Shown here: in pieces, positions 44,363-54,655 of the stretch | How positions within the stretch are numbered: position 1 is the stretch's first letter | How the letters are laid out: each line of letters starts with the position of its first letter | Assembly (NCBI RefSeq): GCF_006352475.1 | Contig: NZ_VCMZ01000001.1 | Coordinates: forward strand, 248,001-312,000 | Direction: 5' to 3' | Origin: Acinetobacter pullicarnis | GTDB lineage: Bacteria; Pseudomonadota; Gammaproteobacteria; Pseudomonadales; Moraxellaceae | Length of the DNA: 64,000 bases | Made by a program: the position numbers and the translations under genes | The notes under the pieces: model-generated | Told to the model about the DNA's origin: nothing | Seen by the model: only the letters and a program-made list of their open reading frames with translations | Database searches by the model: none

Positions 44363-45454
44363 ATGATGACCATCTCCAATGACCCTTGGCACTTTCCACG
44401 TACCGAACTGGCGAAACAAATTTTAGGCATGTTTGAGACTGGACTAGCTAGTTCTCTGACTTTTTTTGCCCCACGCCGGATGGGAAAAACTGAATTTTTA
44501 CGAAAAGATATTACGCCCCTAGCAGAACAGCTTGGATGGCGCGTTTTTTATTTCAGTTTTTTAGATGCAGGCCTGCATAGTGAAGGGCAGTTTGTAAAAG
44601 CTCTTGATGAGTTTTCAAAACAAAATGGCTTAATGGGGAAAGCCACACATTGGATTAAAAATATTGGTTCTTTAAGTACAGAGGTGGCAGGGGTAAAAGC
44701 TGAAGTGACACTTCTACAAGGACAAGTGAATTCCAGTATTTTGTCTAGCATTACTAAACTGGCTCAGCAGGGGAAACCTATTTTACTGTTACTTGATGAG
44801 ATTCAGGCTTTAGCTAGTTCAAAATATAAAACCACGATTGCCAGTTTACGTACCGCTTTAGATATGCATAAAGAAACAATAAAGGTGGTTTTTACTGGTT
44901 CAAGTCGAGAAGGCCTGAGACAAATGTTTTCTGTGAGTAGTGCTCCCTTTTTTCATTATGGACAGAATTTACCTTTTCCAAATCTAACAAAAGCATTTAC
45001 AGATCATCTGGCAGATGTATTTAATCAGACAACAGGACGTAGTTTGAATAAAGAAATTTTATGGCACGCCTTTTTAGATATGAAGCAAAGTCCTCAACTA
45101 GCAAGATCATTAGTGGAGCGTTTAGCCTTAAACCCAATGCTGGCTATAGATTTTGCCAAGGAACAGCTTATAGCCGATACAATGGGGCATCGTGACTTTT
45201 CGGGATTATGGGGAGAGTTTAAGTTATTAGAACAGCTAATTTTAAAAGCCATAGCGGAATCACAAGTTGAACTTTATAGTAGTCAATTTAGACAACATCT
45301 GGCTGATTCCATTGGTGTAGATAACATTGCGGTATCAAGTATTCAATCGGCCCTACGTTCTTTATCAAAAAAACAAATTATTTTTAAACCAGAGAATGGT
45401 ACTTATGAAATCGAGGATGCTCTTTTTAAAGAATGGATTATGGATGAAGCATAA
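44363..45454 (+). CDS. AAA-family P-loop ATPase
   Basis: The 363-residue protein has a Walker A variant APRRMGKTEF (about residues 36-45) and a Walker B ILLLLDEIQAL (about residue 140). A sensor-like VVFTGSSREG follows, and a C-terminal winged-helix-like region (SIQSALRSLSKKQIIFKP). This architecture is shared by the ATPase_2/STAND-like group, often found alone on mobile DNA and sometimes in defence roles. No partner nuclease is adjacent. AATCTA repeats stand in its promoter. Function unassigned. Confidence 0.75.
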   Translation: MMTISNDPWHFPRTELAKQILGMFETGLASSLTFFAPRRMGKTEFLRKDITPLAEQLGWRVFYFSFLDAGLHSEGQFVKALDEFSKQNGLMGKATHWIKNIGSLSTEVAGVKAEVTLLQGQVNSSILSSITKLAQQGKPILLLLDEIQALASSKYKTTIASLRTALDMHKETIKVVFTGSSREGLRQMFSVSSAPFFHYGQNLPFPNLTKAFTDHLADVFNQTTGRSLNKEILWHAFLDMKQSPQLARSLVERLALNPMLAIDFAKEQLIADTMGHRDFSGLWGEFKLLEQLILKAIAESQVELYSSQFRQHLADSIGVDNIAVSSIQSALRSLSKKQIIFKPENGTYEIEDALFKEWIMDEA

Positions 45455-45493
45455 TTTTGAAAACTCATTTGGATAAAAATTTACCGTACCGAG

Positions 45494-45872
45494 TTTGTCG
45501 GAGAATTTTTATTTAAGTATTTTATTCATAGACATTATTTCAATATAATGGGTGTCTATGAACAGAGAAATTCAACAAAGACTCGTATGAGTTAAATTAT
45601 TTGAAGAGACTAATGATGCTGGCCTAGTTTGTCGGAGATGTGGCATTTCTAGACCAACGTTACGCAAGTGGTGGAAACGATATTCTGAGCAAGGTATTGA
45701 TGGATTAAGTAGTCAGAGTAGACGTCCCTTAAAATCGCCAAATACTAAAATCAATGCTGAGCTAGAAGCCTTAATATTAGAAATGCGCTCAGCTAGAAAT
45801 AATGGAAGCCTGAGCTCCCATTATGTATTGAATTTATTGTCAATCTTTATCAAGTTTCAAGATTCGATGCAA
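45494..45872 (+). mobile_element. Left part of an IS (IS481/IS3 superfamily), truncated
   Basis: A terminal repeat starts TTTGTCGGAGAATTTTTATT. A transposase frame begins at 45558 (MNREIQQRLV), has a TGA where Trp is expected, then reads LVCRRCGISRPTLRKWWKRY and DGLSSQSRRP. It breaks off after MRSARN, just before the phaA stop. The terminal sequence matches that of the fragment at 55851-56061 in inverted orientation. Confidence 0.75.
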
Positions 45873-45880
45873 TGGTGTAC

Positions 45881-47059
45881 TTAGTCACGTTCAACTGCAA
45901 GTGCAACACCCATACCACCGCCAACACAGAGGGTTGCAATGCCTTTCTTGGCATCACGGCGCTGCATTTCATGTAATAAAGTCACCAAAATACGGCAACC
46001 TGAAGCCCCAATTGGGTGACCCAATGCAATTGCACCGCCATTGACGTTGACTTTATCCAGGTCTAAGCCTAATTCTTTAGCAACACCCAAAGCCTGTGCA
46101 GCAAATGCTTCATTGGCTTCAATCAAATCAACCTGATCTAAGCTCCAGCCTGCTTTGTTGAGGGTTTTCTTTACTGCATCGACAGGACCAAGCCCCATAA
46201 TTTCAGGCTCAATACCAGACATGGCATAGCCTTTAATACGTGCCAATGGCTTAAGACCTAATTCTGCTGCTTTGTCCGCACTCATCATCAGTACTGCTGC
46301 TGCACCATCATTAATGCCTGAAGCATTACCTGCGGTTACGCTACCATCTTTTTTAAAGGCTGGGCGTAGTTTTGTGAGGCTTTCAAGGCTGGTATTGGCT
46401 TTAATGTATTCATCTTCAGCAAATACAACAGGCTCACCTTTACGTTGTGGAATGCTGACTACGGCAATTTCATCTTTAAACTTGCCAGCTGCCTGAGCTG
46501 CCGCAGCACGTTGTTGTGAAGTCAATGCAAGTTGATCTTGTTCTTCACGGTTTAAACCCAGTTTTTCTACAATATTTTCTGCGGTAATACCCATTTGATA
46601 CTGGTTATAGGCATCGGTTAAACCATCAGCCACCATGCTATCCACCAATTGTGCATTACCCATTTTTTGCCCATTACGCAGCTGCATATAGTGCGCACTT
46701 TGTGACATAGATTCTTGACCACCTGCGACCACAATGTCGGCTTCATCGCATTGAATGGCTTGTGCTGCCAAATGTACCGCACGCAAACCTGAACCACAGA
46801 CGACATTCAGCGTAGATGCAGGCACTTGTACTGGAATACCAGCAGCAATTGCTGCCTGACGTGCAGGGTTTTGTCCCACGCCTGTCGTGAGTACGTTGCC
46901 CATAATCACCTGATCAACTTGTTCAGGTTTTACATTAGCGCTGTCTAAAACTGCACGAATTGCTGTTTGCCCCAACTGTGGTGCAGATAAAGATGCAAGA
47001 CTACCTAAAAAGCTACCAATCGCAGTACGTTTTGCTGCAACAATCACAACATCTTTCAT
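45881..47059 (-). CDS. phaA: Acetyl-CoA acetyltransferase (beta-ketothiolase) PhaA
   Basis: The 392-residue thiolase has acylation Cys88 ([12 protein letters not shown]), the catalytic His in [14 protein letters not shown], and the second Cys in CVGGGMG near the C terminus. It condenses two acetyl-CoA to acetoacetyl-CoA, the first step of poly-3-hydroxybutyrate synthesis. It is the last gene of phaBPCA. An IS remnant lies within ten bases of its stop, so no native terminator remains. Confidence 0.95.
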   Translation of the reverse strand: MKDVVIVAAKRTAIGSFLGSLASLSAPQLGQTAIRAVLDSANVKPEQVDQVIMGNVLTTGVGQNPARQAAIAAGIPVQVPASTLNVVCGSGLRAVHLAAQAIQCDEADIVVAGGQESMSQSAHYMQLRNGQKMGNAQLVDSMVADGLTDAYNQYQMGITAENIVEKLGLNREEQDQLALTSQQRAAAAQAAGKFKDEIAVVSIPQRKGEPVVFAEDEYIKANTSLESLTKLRPAFKKDGSVTAGNASGINDGAAAVLMMSADKAAELGLKPLARIKGYAMSGIEPEIMGLGPVDAVKKTLNKAGWSLDQVDLIEANEAFAAQALGVAKELGLDLDKVNVNGGAIALGHPIGASGCRILVTLLHEMQRRDAKKGIATLCVGGGMGVALAVERD

Positions 47060-47141
47060 TTTATATCCTTAAATTTTGTGTTCATGTTTCTGTGGATGCA
47101 CATGATATATAGCATCTGCATGGCTGTTGTTATATGACCGA

Positions 47142-48914
47142 TTAGAATAAATTTACCAAAACATAGCGACCCGGTGCCGCTTCAATGCTTGGATACTGCG
47201 CATTACCCAAGTTGCGGGCAGGGACTTGTTCACCAGTGTACGGTGTGACCCATGCCTGCCAGCGCAACCACCAAGATTCAGGGTGATATTCTGCGCCATC
47301 TAGCCATTGTTTGGTATTTTCAAACTTGGCAGCATTGGTGTAGCAACCGTATTTATTACGGCTTGGAGGATTGACAATACCTGCTACGTGTCCAGATTCA
47401 CCTAAAACCAAGGTTGATTCACCACCCAAGTAATCTGCGCCACGGAAACAAGTATCCCAAAGTGCGATATGGTCTTCCTGCGTCGCAATAAAGAAGCTTG
47501 GTGTTTTTACACGAGATAGATTCAAGCCCACACCGTTAACCTTAACGGCATTTGGTGAAATCAATTCATTGTTCAAATACAAATTGCGCAATAAGAAATT
47601 ATGAATTTTGGCAGGGATATTCGTACCATCGCTGTTCCAATATAAAATATCAAAATCAGAAGGTTCTTTACCTTTTAAGTAGTTGTCGATGTAGTAATTC
47701 CAGTACAGCGTATTTTCACGCAGTAAACTGAAGGTAACTGCCAACTGACGACCATCGAAATAACCCAATTGATTGTTCAGGTTTTCTAAACCGCTCACTA
47801 CAGGTTCATTAATAAATACACCTAAGCTGCCTGGGTTTTCAAAGTCGATAATGGTGGCCATATAGGTCGCAGACTTTACGTGATTTTTCAGGCGTTTTGC
47901 CACGTAATAGGCTTGAGTCGCAGCAAGTAACGTACCACCAATACAGTAGCCAATGCAGTTGGCCTCTTTTTCACCGGTAATTTCTTCAATTACACGCAAA
48001 GCTTCCACTGAACCTTGTGTAATGAGATCGGCAAAAGTCAATTCTTTCTGTTCGGCATTTGGGTTACGCCATGACATTAAAAAGACTGTATGACCTTGCT
48101 GGCGCAACCAGTTCACTAAAGAGTTTTGTTCGCGTAAATCCAGCACATAATATTTATTGATAAACGGTGGTACGACTAGAATAGGGGTTTGATACACATT
48201 TTCAGTAGTTGCTTCATATTGCAATAATTGGAAAATGTCATTTTCAAAGACGACTGCACCAGGGGTGTAAGCTAAATCTTTGCCCAAGCTGAAAGAGTCG
48301 CTATTCACCATGCGAATAGATAAATACTTGCCGCTATTCATGACATCATCATGGAAAACTTGCATGCCACGGACTAAGTTTTCACCTTGTTCAGCTACAG
48401 TTTGCTGAATCACTTCTGGGTTAGTCCACAGAAAGTTACTTGGAGATAACGCATTGATCATTTGGCGGGTAAAGAAGTGAATACGATAGCGAACTTTGTC
48501 TGGAACACCTTCGACCACATCTACCATGTTTTGCACTAACTGGCTAAACAGTAAATAAGACTGTGACAACAAGTCAAAATTTGGGTGTTCTTGCCATAAT
48601 GGGCTGTTAAAACGACGATCACCACTTTCAGGCTGAATAAATGGTGCTACATCTTTGGCCACGCTGCGCATCAACACATTTTGGTAGATTTGTATTTGAC
48701 CTTGCCACCAGCTCCATTGCATTTCCATCATGCGAGCTGGGTTTTTAGATAGTGCTTCAAAGAACAAAGACATATCTTCTTTGTTGAGCTGCGCCAAAGC
48801 CTCATTAATTGGGCTTTGCCCATAATAAAATTCTTGTAATTTTTTCCAGATGTCATCATGTACAGAAAAAAATTGTAGTATGTTTTCTTTGAATTGAAAT
48901 GAGTTCGGGTTCAT
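47142..48914 (-). CDS. phaC: Class I poly(3-hydroxyalkanoate) synthase PhaC
   Basis: The 590-residue synthase starts at the ATG at 48914 (MNPNSFQFKENILQFF), with GGAGCG 7 bases upstream. A longer start at 48950 lacks a ribosome site. The lipase-like box is GYCIGG with nucleophile Cys324. The partner Asp is in ATQEDHIALWD and the His in GESGHVAGIVNPP. It polymerises 3-hydroxybutyryl-CoA on the granule surface. The length matches known Acinetobacter PhaC. A hairpin lies between phaP and this gene. Confidence 0.95.
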   Translation of the reverse strand: MNPNSFQFKENILQFFSVHDDIWKKLQEFYYGQSPINEALAQLNKEDMSLFFEALSKNPARMMEMQWSWWQGQIQIYQNVLMRSVAKDVAPFIQPESGDRRFNSPLWQEHPNFDLLSQSYLLFSQLVQNMVDVVEGVPDKVRYRIHFFTRQMINALSPSNFLWTNPEVIQQTVAEQGENLVRGMQVFHDDVMNSGKYLSIRMVNSDSFSLGKDLAYTPGAVVFENDIFQLLQYEATTENVYQTPILVVPPFINKYYVLDLREQNSLVNWLRQQGHTVFLMSWRNPNAEQKELTFADLITQGSVEALRVIEEITGEKEANCIGYCIGGTLLAATQAYYVAKRLKNHVKSATYMATIIDFENPGSLGVFINEPVVSGLENLNNQLGYFDGRQLAVTFSLLRENTLYWNYYIDNYLKGKEPSDFDILYWNSDGTNIPAKIHNFLLRNLYLNNELISPNAVKVNGVGLNLSRVKTPSFFIATQEDHIALWDTCFRGADYLGGESTLVLGESGHVAGIVNPPSRNKYGCYTNAAKFENTKQWLDGAEYHPESWWLRWQAWVTPYTGEQVPARNLGNAQYPSIEAAPGRYVLVNLF

Positions 48915-48974
48915 TTCATCGCTCCATAGCACATGGCTTTTAGCAATCAAATTGAGTGCAGGGCTGAAACTAAA

Positions 48975-49000
48975 ACGGGGAAATTTTCACACTTCCCCGT
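48975..49000 (-). terminator. Hairpin between phaP and phaC (possible attenuator)
   Basis: ACGGGGAA and TTCCCCGT form an 8-bp stem around a 10-base loop. Read leftwards it is followed by TTTAG, a short T tract. It may partly terminate or protect the upstream phaBP message. Confidence 0.5.
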
Positions 49001-49038
49001 AACATTCGTCCTGATAACGCATGGTTTTCAGAGCAGTG

Positions 49039-49383
49039 TTATTTATTGTTAGGCATAGATTCGCTAACTAACTTTTCAAATTCCGATTTGAATTCAGTCG
49101 TTAGTGTTGCCAACTTTTTGCCATCTTCAATCATTTGCTGACTAAGTTTGTTCATGGTTTCTAATTGCTTGGTGGTGCAATTCACCATGCTTTGCATGTC
49201 TTTAACTTCACTATTGGCAAACATTTGCGCTAGACCAATGTTGGCATAGTTGCGTGCTGCTTCTAATTGTAGGTTGGTTAAGTCAGCAAAGTTTTTAGCC
49301 ACTAAGCTGTTGAATTTTGTGTACGGTTCAAATACGTTTTTGTATTGTGCATTCATATTTGAAAATAAGTCGCCGTATAGCAT
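49039..49383 (-). CDS. phaP: Phasin PhaP
   Basis: The 114-residue amphipathic protein (FEPYTKFNSLVAKNFADLTN, LEAARNYANIGLAQM) is a granule-coating phasin. Phasins coat PHB granules and control their number and size. It lies between phaB and phaC, as in Acinetobacter. The downstream hairpin may let it be made in excess of PhaC. Confidence 0.88.
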   Translation of the reverse strand: MLYGDLFSNMNAQYKNVFEPYTKFNSLVAKNFADLTNLQLEAARNYANIGLAQMFANSEVKDMQSMVNCTTKQLETMNKLSQQMIEDGKKLATLTTEFKSEFEKLVSESMPNNK

Positions 49384-49433
49384 GGTGTAACTCCAGTAAA
49401 TAAACTTGTAAATGAAAATAGGGGCTGCACGGT

Positions 49434-50180
49434 TTAGTGCATGTATAAACCGCCATTAATCGATAAGGTTTCGCCTGTCACGTACGCACCGTGCTCGCTG
49501 ACCAAGTACATAACAGCAGCGGCAATTTCAGCTGGCGCAGCAAGACGTTGTAGAGGAATTTGTGCTTCAATGCTTTTAATCACATCTTCACGCATGGCAG
49601 TAACCATTGGTGTTGCGGTATAGCCAGGCGCAACCACGTTTACACAAATATTTGAACGTGCACCTTCTTGAGCTAAGGCTTTGGTAAAACCGATAATGCC
49701 GGCTTTGCTCGCAGAGTAGTTGGCTTGTCCAAACTGACCTTTTAAACCGTTGACTGAGCTGATATTGACAATACGTCCCGACTTTTGTTCTAACATTTTG
49801 TTAAACACGGGCTGAGTCACTGTGAACAATGTTTTTAAGTTGGTATCAATGACTTGTGACCACTGTTCATAGCTCATCTTTTTAAAAGTTGCATCACGGG
49901 TGATGCCTGCATTATTGACCAGCACATCGACACGACCTTCAGCAGCAATTGCTTCTTGAATAGCTGCTGTTGCCGCTTCGTGGTTATTTAAATCCGTTAA
50001 GACAAAGCGTACATCGCTGTCTTGAAATCCTTCACTTTGAAGCCATTGTTTTTCGCGGTCTTCTTCACGTGGTACAACCGTTGCGATAATTTTATAGCCT
50101 GCTGTAACCAGTTGACGGCAAATCTCACTGCCAATACCACCTAATGCACCCGTCACTAAAGCTACTTTTTGTTCAGACAT
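49434..50180 (-). CDS. phaB: Acetoacetyl-CoA reductase PhaB
   Basis: The 248-residue SDR has TGALGGIG, NNAGITRDATFKKM, Ser in NISSVNGLKGQFGQ and YSASK. The ITRDATFKKM and NGLKGQFGQANYS segments are characteristic of PhaB. It reduces acetoacetyl-CoA with NADPH to (R)-3-hydroxybutyryl-CoA for PhaC. It is the first gene of the operon and a Pho-box-like sequence lies about 270 bases upstream. Confidence 0.93.
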   Translation of the reverse strand: MSEQKVALVTGALGGIGSEICRQLVTAGYKIIATVVPREEDREKQWLQSEGFQDSDVRFVLTDLNNHEAATAAIQEAIAAEGRVDVLVNNAGITRDATFKKMSYEQWSQVIDTNLKTLFTVTQPVFNKMLEQKSGRIVNISSVNGLKGQFGQANYSASKAGIIGFTKALAQEGARSNICVNVVAPGYTATPMVTAMREDVIKSIEAQIPLQRLAAPAEIAAAVMYLVSEHGAYVTGETLSINGGLYMH

Positions 50181-50443
50181 GTTGTTTTCCTAAGCAGAAT
50201 AAGGTTATAAAAAAATAAGAAGTTTTTCCTCTTTATTCTTGTTTAGAAATTAAGCGTTTTATATTGCAAACAGATTGCAGTTTGATGATGCTTTAAAGTC
50301 AAAAGTAAACAAATATTGGAAATATCTTGAGGAAGAAACGGCAGCATGTAAGGATTTGAACAAGCAGCTACAGTGAAGTTATTGATTCATCGTGCAGGAC
50401 GCAGCAAAGTTCAGAGAACTGGTGCAAATAAGGGTTTGCTATA

Positions 50444-50462
50444 AGTTGTAGATATATGACAG
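50444..50462 (-). promoter_or_regulatory. Pho-box-like sequence upstream of phaBPCA
   Basis: Read on the minus strand, CTGTCATATATCTACAACT has a perfect first half (CTGTCAT) and a degenerate second half of the PhoB site. Acinetobacter pha genes are reported to respond to phosphate. The rest of the 50181-50580 gap shows no gene. Confidence 0.5.
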
Positions 50463-50610
50463 TTAAAATACATACTGCGAGCAGATTATTTGGATTTAGA
50501 TTTTTTTAATATGTGCAATTAATAGTTGTTGTGCTTGAAGTGCGTTGTAATGTTGAGGATGGATTTAAAGTTGAATTATTGTAAGCGTCCGCTGAATCCC
50601 ATACCAATTT

Positions 50611-50835
50611 TTAATTCGATTTAGGTTTCCAGCAGTGTGGCAGTAACTCTTCAATCTGGGTCACTTTATGTGTCGGCAACCTTTTCAGAACATCACTTAA
50701 ATAGGCATACGGATCCAGCCCATTCAGCTTTGCTGACTGGATTAATGTCATGATATTGGCTGCTCGCTGACCGCTGCGCAGCGAACCTGCAAATAGCCAA
50801 TTCTTACGTCCCAACGCCCAAGGTCGCATCTGGTT
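50611..50835 (-). pseudogene. IS66 tnpC, 3' exon
   Basis: The frame NQMRPWALGRKNWLFAGS to HCWKPKSN is the conserved C terminus of IS66 TnpC. It continues in frame from the 5' exon (ending NNWVE at 53181) if the intron is removed. Confidence 0.88.
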
Positions 50836-53180
50836 GTCGGGTAGTCAGACGCAGTTACCTACGTCCAACCCCCTAAGAACCGTGCATGCGAGTTTCCCAG
50901 CACACGGCTCAAGCCTCTGCTAAGGCGCCATTCGGCACCCGGTTATACATCGTTGACATTGGCAAACTGAACACTCCTCGGACAATACAGATGGTAAATC
51001 TCAAGATTAGCAACTGCATCCGTTCCACCATGACTTAGCTTCACAATATGACGGCTGTGCCATGGTGTATCTTTGGTGACTGGTTTAAGACAGGCGCAGC
51101 AGCGACCACCTTGTTTTAGCCACACCCGATACAGCTTGGCTCGCCCCTTTGCGGAGACCAGCATTCTTTTACCCCATCGGGATTCGAAGTACTCATCCCA
51201 TGCGGGGTCATGAGGGTTAGCAGCAGCCTTGATCTTGATATGTCGCACAATTGGCGTGTCCGAGGCAGACACTAATGTGTATTGTCGCTTCCGACCATCG
51301 GCGGACTGTTCATCACATGAGAACACCCATCGACGCGCTCCTTGTACTTTGAAATACCGATCTTTGACCCATCGGAGTGTCTTGCGAGGGTGGCGACGTA
51401 CAGCCCATCGCCAGAGCATTTCCCACACTGCGTTGTCTACCTGGTTGAAAACCTTCTTGGCAACGACATGACTGTGATAGTTGGCCCAACCCCTTAGAAT
51501 CGGGTTGAGCAAACCGATCAAAGTGGCCTGTCGTGTCGCTTTGTTTGCATTGATTAATGCTCGCAGCTTGTCAAGATGAGCGCTGATGTTTGCCTTTGAC
51601 GGCTTGATCAGTAGCTTGCCGTTGTACTTACGTACGTTCCAGCCAAGAAAATCGAACCCGTTCCCTATGTGCGTGATTTTGGTCTTTTCCTGAGAGAGCA
51701 CGAGACCGCGCTGCGCCAGAAATTCAACCACGGCAGGACGAACTTCATTTTCGAGCCACTCTTTAGAATACCCCGTGATGATGAAATCATCCGCATACCG
51801 TACCAGTTGCAGCTTTTTGCCTGTCCATTTGGCGTTAGAGAACCTCTTCGCCAGCATCGTTTCCAGTCCGTCCAAGGTCATGTTGGCCAGCACCGGGGAG
51901 ATAATACCTCCTTGCGGTGTTCCGGAAAGACTGGGAAACAGCTTGCTTTGGTAGACGTAACCGGCTTTGAGCCATTTCCGTAGAATCACCTTGTCCATTG
52001 GGAGGTTGGCGATCATCCAGTCATGGCTGATATTGTCGAAACAGCCTTGAATGTCACCCTCTAGCACCCACTCCGCACTTACTTTTCTTGACAGCACACC
52101 AAAGCACTGTGCTGCAGCATCCGCGGTTGAGCGTTGCGGTCTGAACCCATAAGAGTTCCGATCAGCGATGGTCTCCGCGATGGGTTCCAAAGCCAGCAGA
52201 TGGAGCGCCTGCATGGCCCGGCATTTCATCGTGGGTATCCCAAGAGGTCTCATCTTGCCATTTTTCTTCGGAATAAGGACTCTCCGAAGCGGAAGGGGCG
52301 TGTAACCTCGCCTCTTCAACGACATCATCGCACCGGTCTTGGCCTTGGGTGTATTCCAAGTCACCTTGTCGACCCCAGCCGTGTTTTTGCCTTTGTTTTC
52401 AGACACTCGTTTGACGGCCAATGCTTTGCCACTAAACGAGTGAGTCAGCAGCCATTGCAAAGCTTTCGCCTTGTTATGCCTGCCGTCTTGTACCGCCTTC
52501 ACAATACGCGCTTGCAGCCCTCTGACATGACGCTGTACAGCAATCCAATCGATGCTGTCCCACGATGTGCTGGAAGGTGCACACGCTGATACTGCTGCAT
52601 TCATTTGCTCTCCCTCCATTAAAAGGGTTCTACACACTCTCTTGTGATGAGAGACCATAAGGACGTCAGCCCGCTTTCGCGTGGGGTAATGTTTCAACCT
52701 CTATCCAACCCATTACAGACTGGCATTCGCTTTTTCCTCGTTCCTTCGCCCGCATCACCATGGGCAGTTTTTGCAAACTGCTTTCCCAATGGGAGTAATA
52801 CGGGATTTCCACGTTCAGCTTACTGAAGTACATCGGCTTAGGTGCCTGCTATCGACCGGGAGGCGTATGGGTCACGAATGCGTAGTCGAAAGACGCAATT
52901 CCCACCTCCATTACCGTTTTGGTTCGAGCGTATCAGCCATTTCCGCTCGTTCAACTTAACGATCGTTACGCAGATTCACATGTGTTCACCATACCGATTA
53001 TCTAGCCCTTGTCCGGCTATGGCTGCCAGAAGGGTACGCCTCTCACGATTGATACCCCGCACCTTGCGGTGCCTCGTTACATTGTCGAAGGCGCTCTTTA
53101 TTCAGCCTTCTAGATTCACCCGGTGACACGGGTGGTTCCCGCAGGGGGGAACAACTTCATTAAGCGACTTCGTGTCGCAC
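50836..53180 (-). ncRNA. Group II intron (ribozyme with encoded maturase)
   Basis: The 2345-base intron starts GTGCGAC at 53180, the usual 5' consensus, and ends ACCCGAC at 50836. Domain V is the 34-base hairpin at 50877-50910 with a GAAA loop. The boundaries fall exactly between exon codons, giving NNWVE-NQMRPW. It encodes the maturase at 50943-52604. All parts needed for splicing and retrohoming seem present. Confidence 0.9.
50943..52604 (-). CDS. Group II intron reverse transcriptase/maturase
   Basis: The 553-residue protein starts at the ATG at 52604 after GGAGGGAGAGC. Reverse transcriptase blocks run from about residue 60 to 330: RVLIPKKNGKMRPLGIPT, EGDIQGCFDNISHDW, SGTPQGGIISPVLANM, and the catalytic YADD near residue 270. 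The maturase X domain follows (LNPILRGWANYH). The C terminus has an HNH-type endonuclease (CCACLKPV, RHIVKLSHGGTDAVANLE). It assists splicing and inserts the intron into new DNA sites. It appears intact. Confidence 0.94.
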   Translation of the reverse strand: MNAAVSACAPSSTSWDSIDWIAVQRHVRGLQARIVKAVQDGRHNKAKALQWLLTHSFSGKALAVKRVSENKGKNTAGVDKVTWNTPKAKTGAMMSLKRRGYTPLPLRRVLIPKKNGKMRPLGIPTMKCRAMQALHLLALEPIAETIADRNSYGFRPQRSTADAAAQCFGVLSRKVSAEWVLEGDIQGCFDNISHDWMIANLPMDKVILRKWLKAGYVYQSKLFPSLSGTPQGGIISPVLANMTLDGLETMLAKRFSNAKWTGKKLQLVRYADDFIITGYSKEWLENEVRPAVVEFLAQRGLVLSQEKTKITHIGNGFDFLGWNVRKYNGKLLIKPSKANISAHLDKLRALINANKATRQATLIGLLNPILRGWANYHSHVVAKKVFNQVDNAVWEMLWRWAVRRHPRKTLRWVKDRYFKVQGARRWVFSCDEQSADGRKRQYTLVSASDTPIVRHIKIKAAANPHDPAWDEYFESRWGKRMLVSAKGRAKLYRVWLKQGGRCCACLKPVTKDTPWHSRHIVKLSHGGTDAVANLEIYHLYCPRSVQFANVNDV

Positions 53181-54581
53181 TTCCACCCAATTATTATCTA
53201 TAGGTAGATTGCCATCATCCAGATAGCGGCTTAAAGCTGGCCAACGCTTCAGAGTGTAATTGATGGCCTTGGCGGTTGGAGAACTCGATGGCACAGTCAG
53301 TTGATGTTGGTTAAGCCATTCATACAGTTGTTACATCACCGGTTGACTATGCTGTTGTCGGTATTCGCGGCGCTGTTCTGCTGTACCATCGGTCTTTCTC
53401 CTGAGTTCTGCTTCTATCGCATACAGTTTCTGAATCAGCACCAATGCCTGTTCAGCGACCTGACTTTTCCCAGTTACATGCAGTTCATGGAATTTACGAC
53501 GTGCATGGGCCATGCAGCCCACCTCTATGACCTGGCCTGATTTAAAGCGTGCTTTATAACCACTGTAATCATCACAGACTAGATAACCCTGCCAGCCTTT
53601 CAAGAACTCTGCAGCATGCTGGCCTGAACGACTATCCTGAAAGTCATAGATCACCGCCTGAACTGGATTGTACTGTGTAGTGGCATAGGCCCAGACATAA
53701 CCTTTCTTCGGTTTTTTATCATTCTCACCCATCCGCATGATGGTGACCGGTGTTTCATCTGCATGCAGCACCTGCTGTTGTAGTACCACCTCTTTTAAGG
53801 CATTGGCCAGAGGCTCCAGTTCTACACCGCAGCGACCTATCCAGTCAGATAAAGTTGATCTAGAAAGCTCGATTCCCGCCCGCTGATAGATCAGACGTTG
53901 ACGGTACAGCGGTAAATGATCTGCGTATTTCGAGACCAACACATGGCTCAGTAGTTCAGGACTGGCAATACCTTTATCAATCACATAGGCGGGCATCGCT
54001 TGCTGAGTCAGGGTGTCACACTGATCACAGACCCATTTGCCACGCACATGCTGTTCCTTATAGAACTGTGCCGGTCTGAAATGTAGTTTTTCACTGATAT
54101 CTTCGCCGATACGACGCAAGGTGCAGCCACAAGCACATTGGGTTGATGTTGGTTCATGCTCGATACGGATGGTGTGTAGATGATCGGGCAGCAGTCGACG
54201 TTTAGGTTTGTTGACTGTGGCTTTGTGTGTCGCTGCATCAGTTTTATCTGCATTCAGCCGTTCCAGTTCCAGATCAACAGCGGCAATATCTTCTTCGACC
54301 GCTTCATCCCACAGATGGATTTGTTTTGCGGTGAGATGTTCGTTTTTACTGCCAAATTTGTGCTGTTTAAATAGTGCGAGCTCATGCTCGTATTTTTGCG
54401 TGAGAATAGAAAGATGTTGAACTTTAGAATCTAATTGCTGATTGGTGACTTCAAGATGTTGAACTCTGGCATCTAATTGCTGGTTTGATTGTGCTAGAGA
54501 CTGATGCTGCAGCGCCAACTGCCTGGTGAATTCCAGCAGTTGTTCATGGGTCAGTTGGCTTAAGTCAGGCAGCGTATTCAT
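53181..54581 (-). pseudogene. IS66 tnpC, 5' exon with nonsense codon
   Basis: The frame from the ATG at 54581 gives a Gln/Leu coiled coil, a zinc-binding part (CACGCTLRRI, CDQCD), and the IS66 catalytic domain (LHADETPVTIMRMGENDKK, LVCDDYSGYKARF, VGCMAHARRKFHEL). It stops at a TAA at 53331-53333 and continues in frame as QLYEWLNQHQL to NNWVE at the intron border. A Glu codon was probably lost there, so the transposase is dead even if the intron splices. Confidence 0.88.
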
Positions 54582-54655
54582 GACCGCAGTATGCCTGAGG
54601 TCATGAGAAGAATGAAATAGAACGTTTGGAGAATAGCAGAATGGAACAGCCTGGT

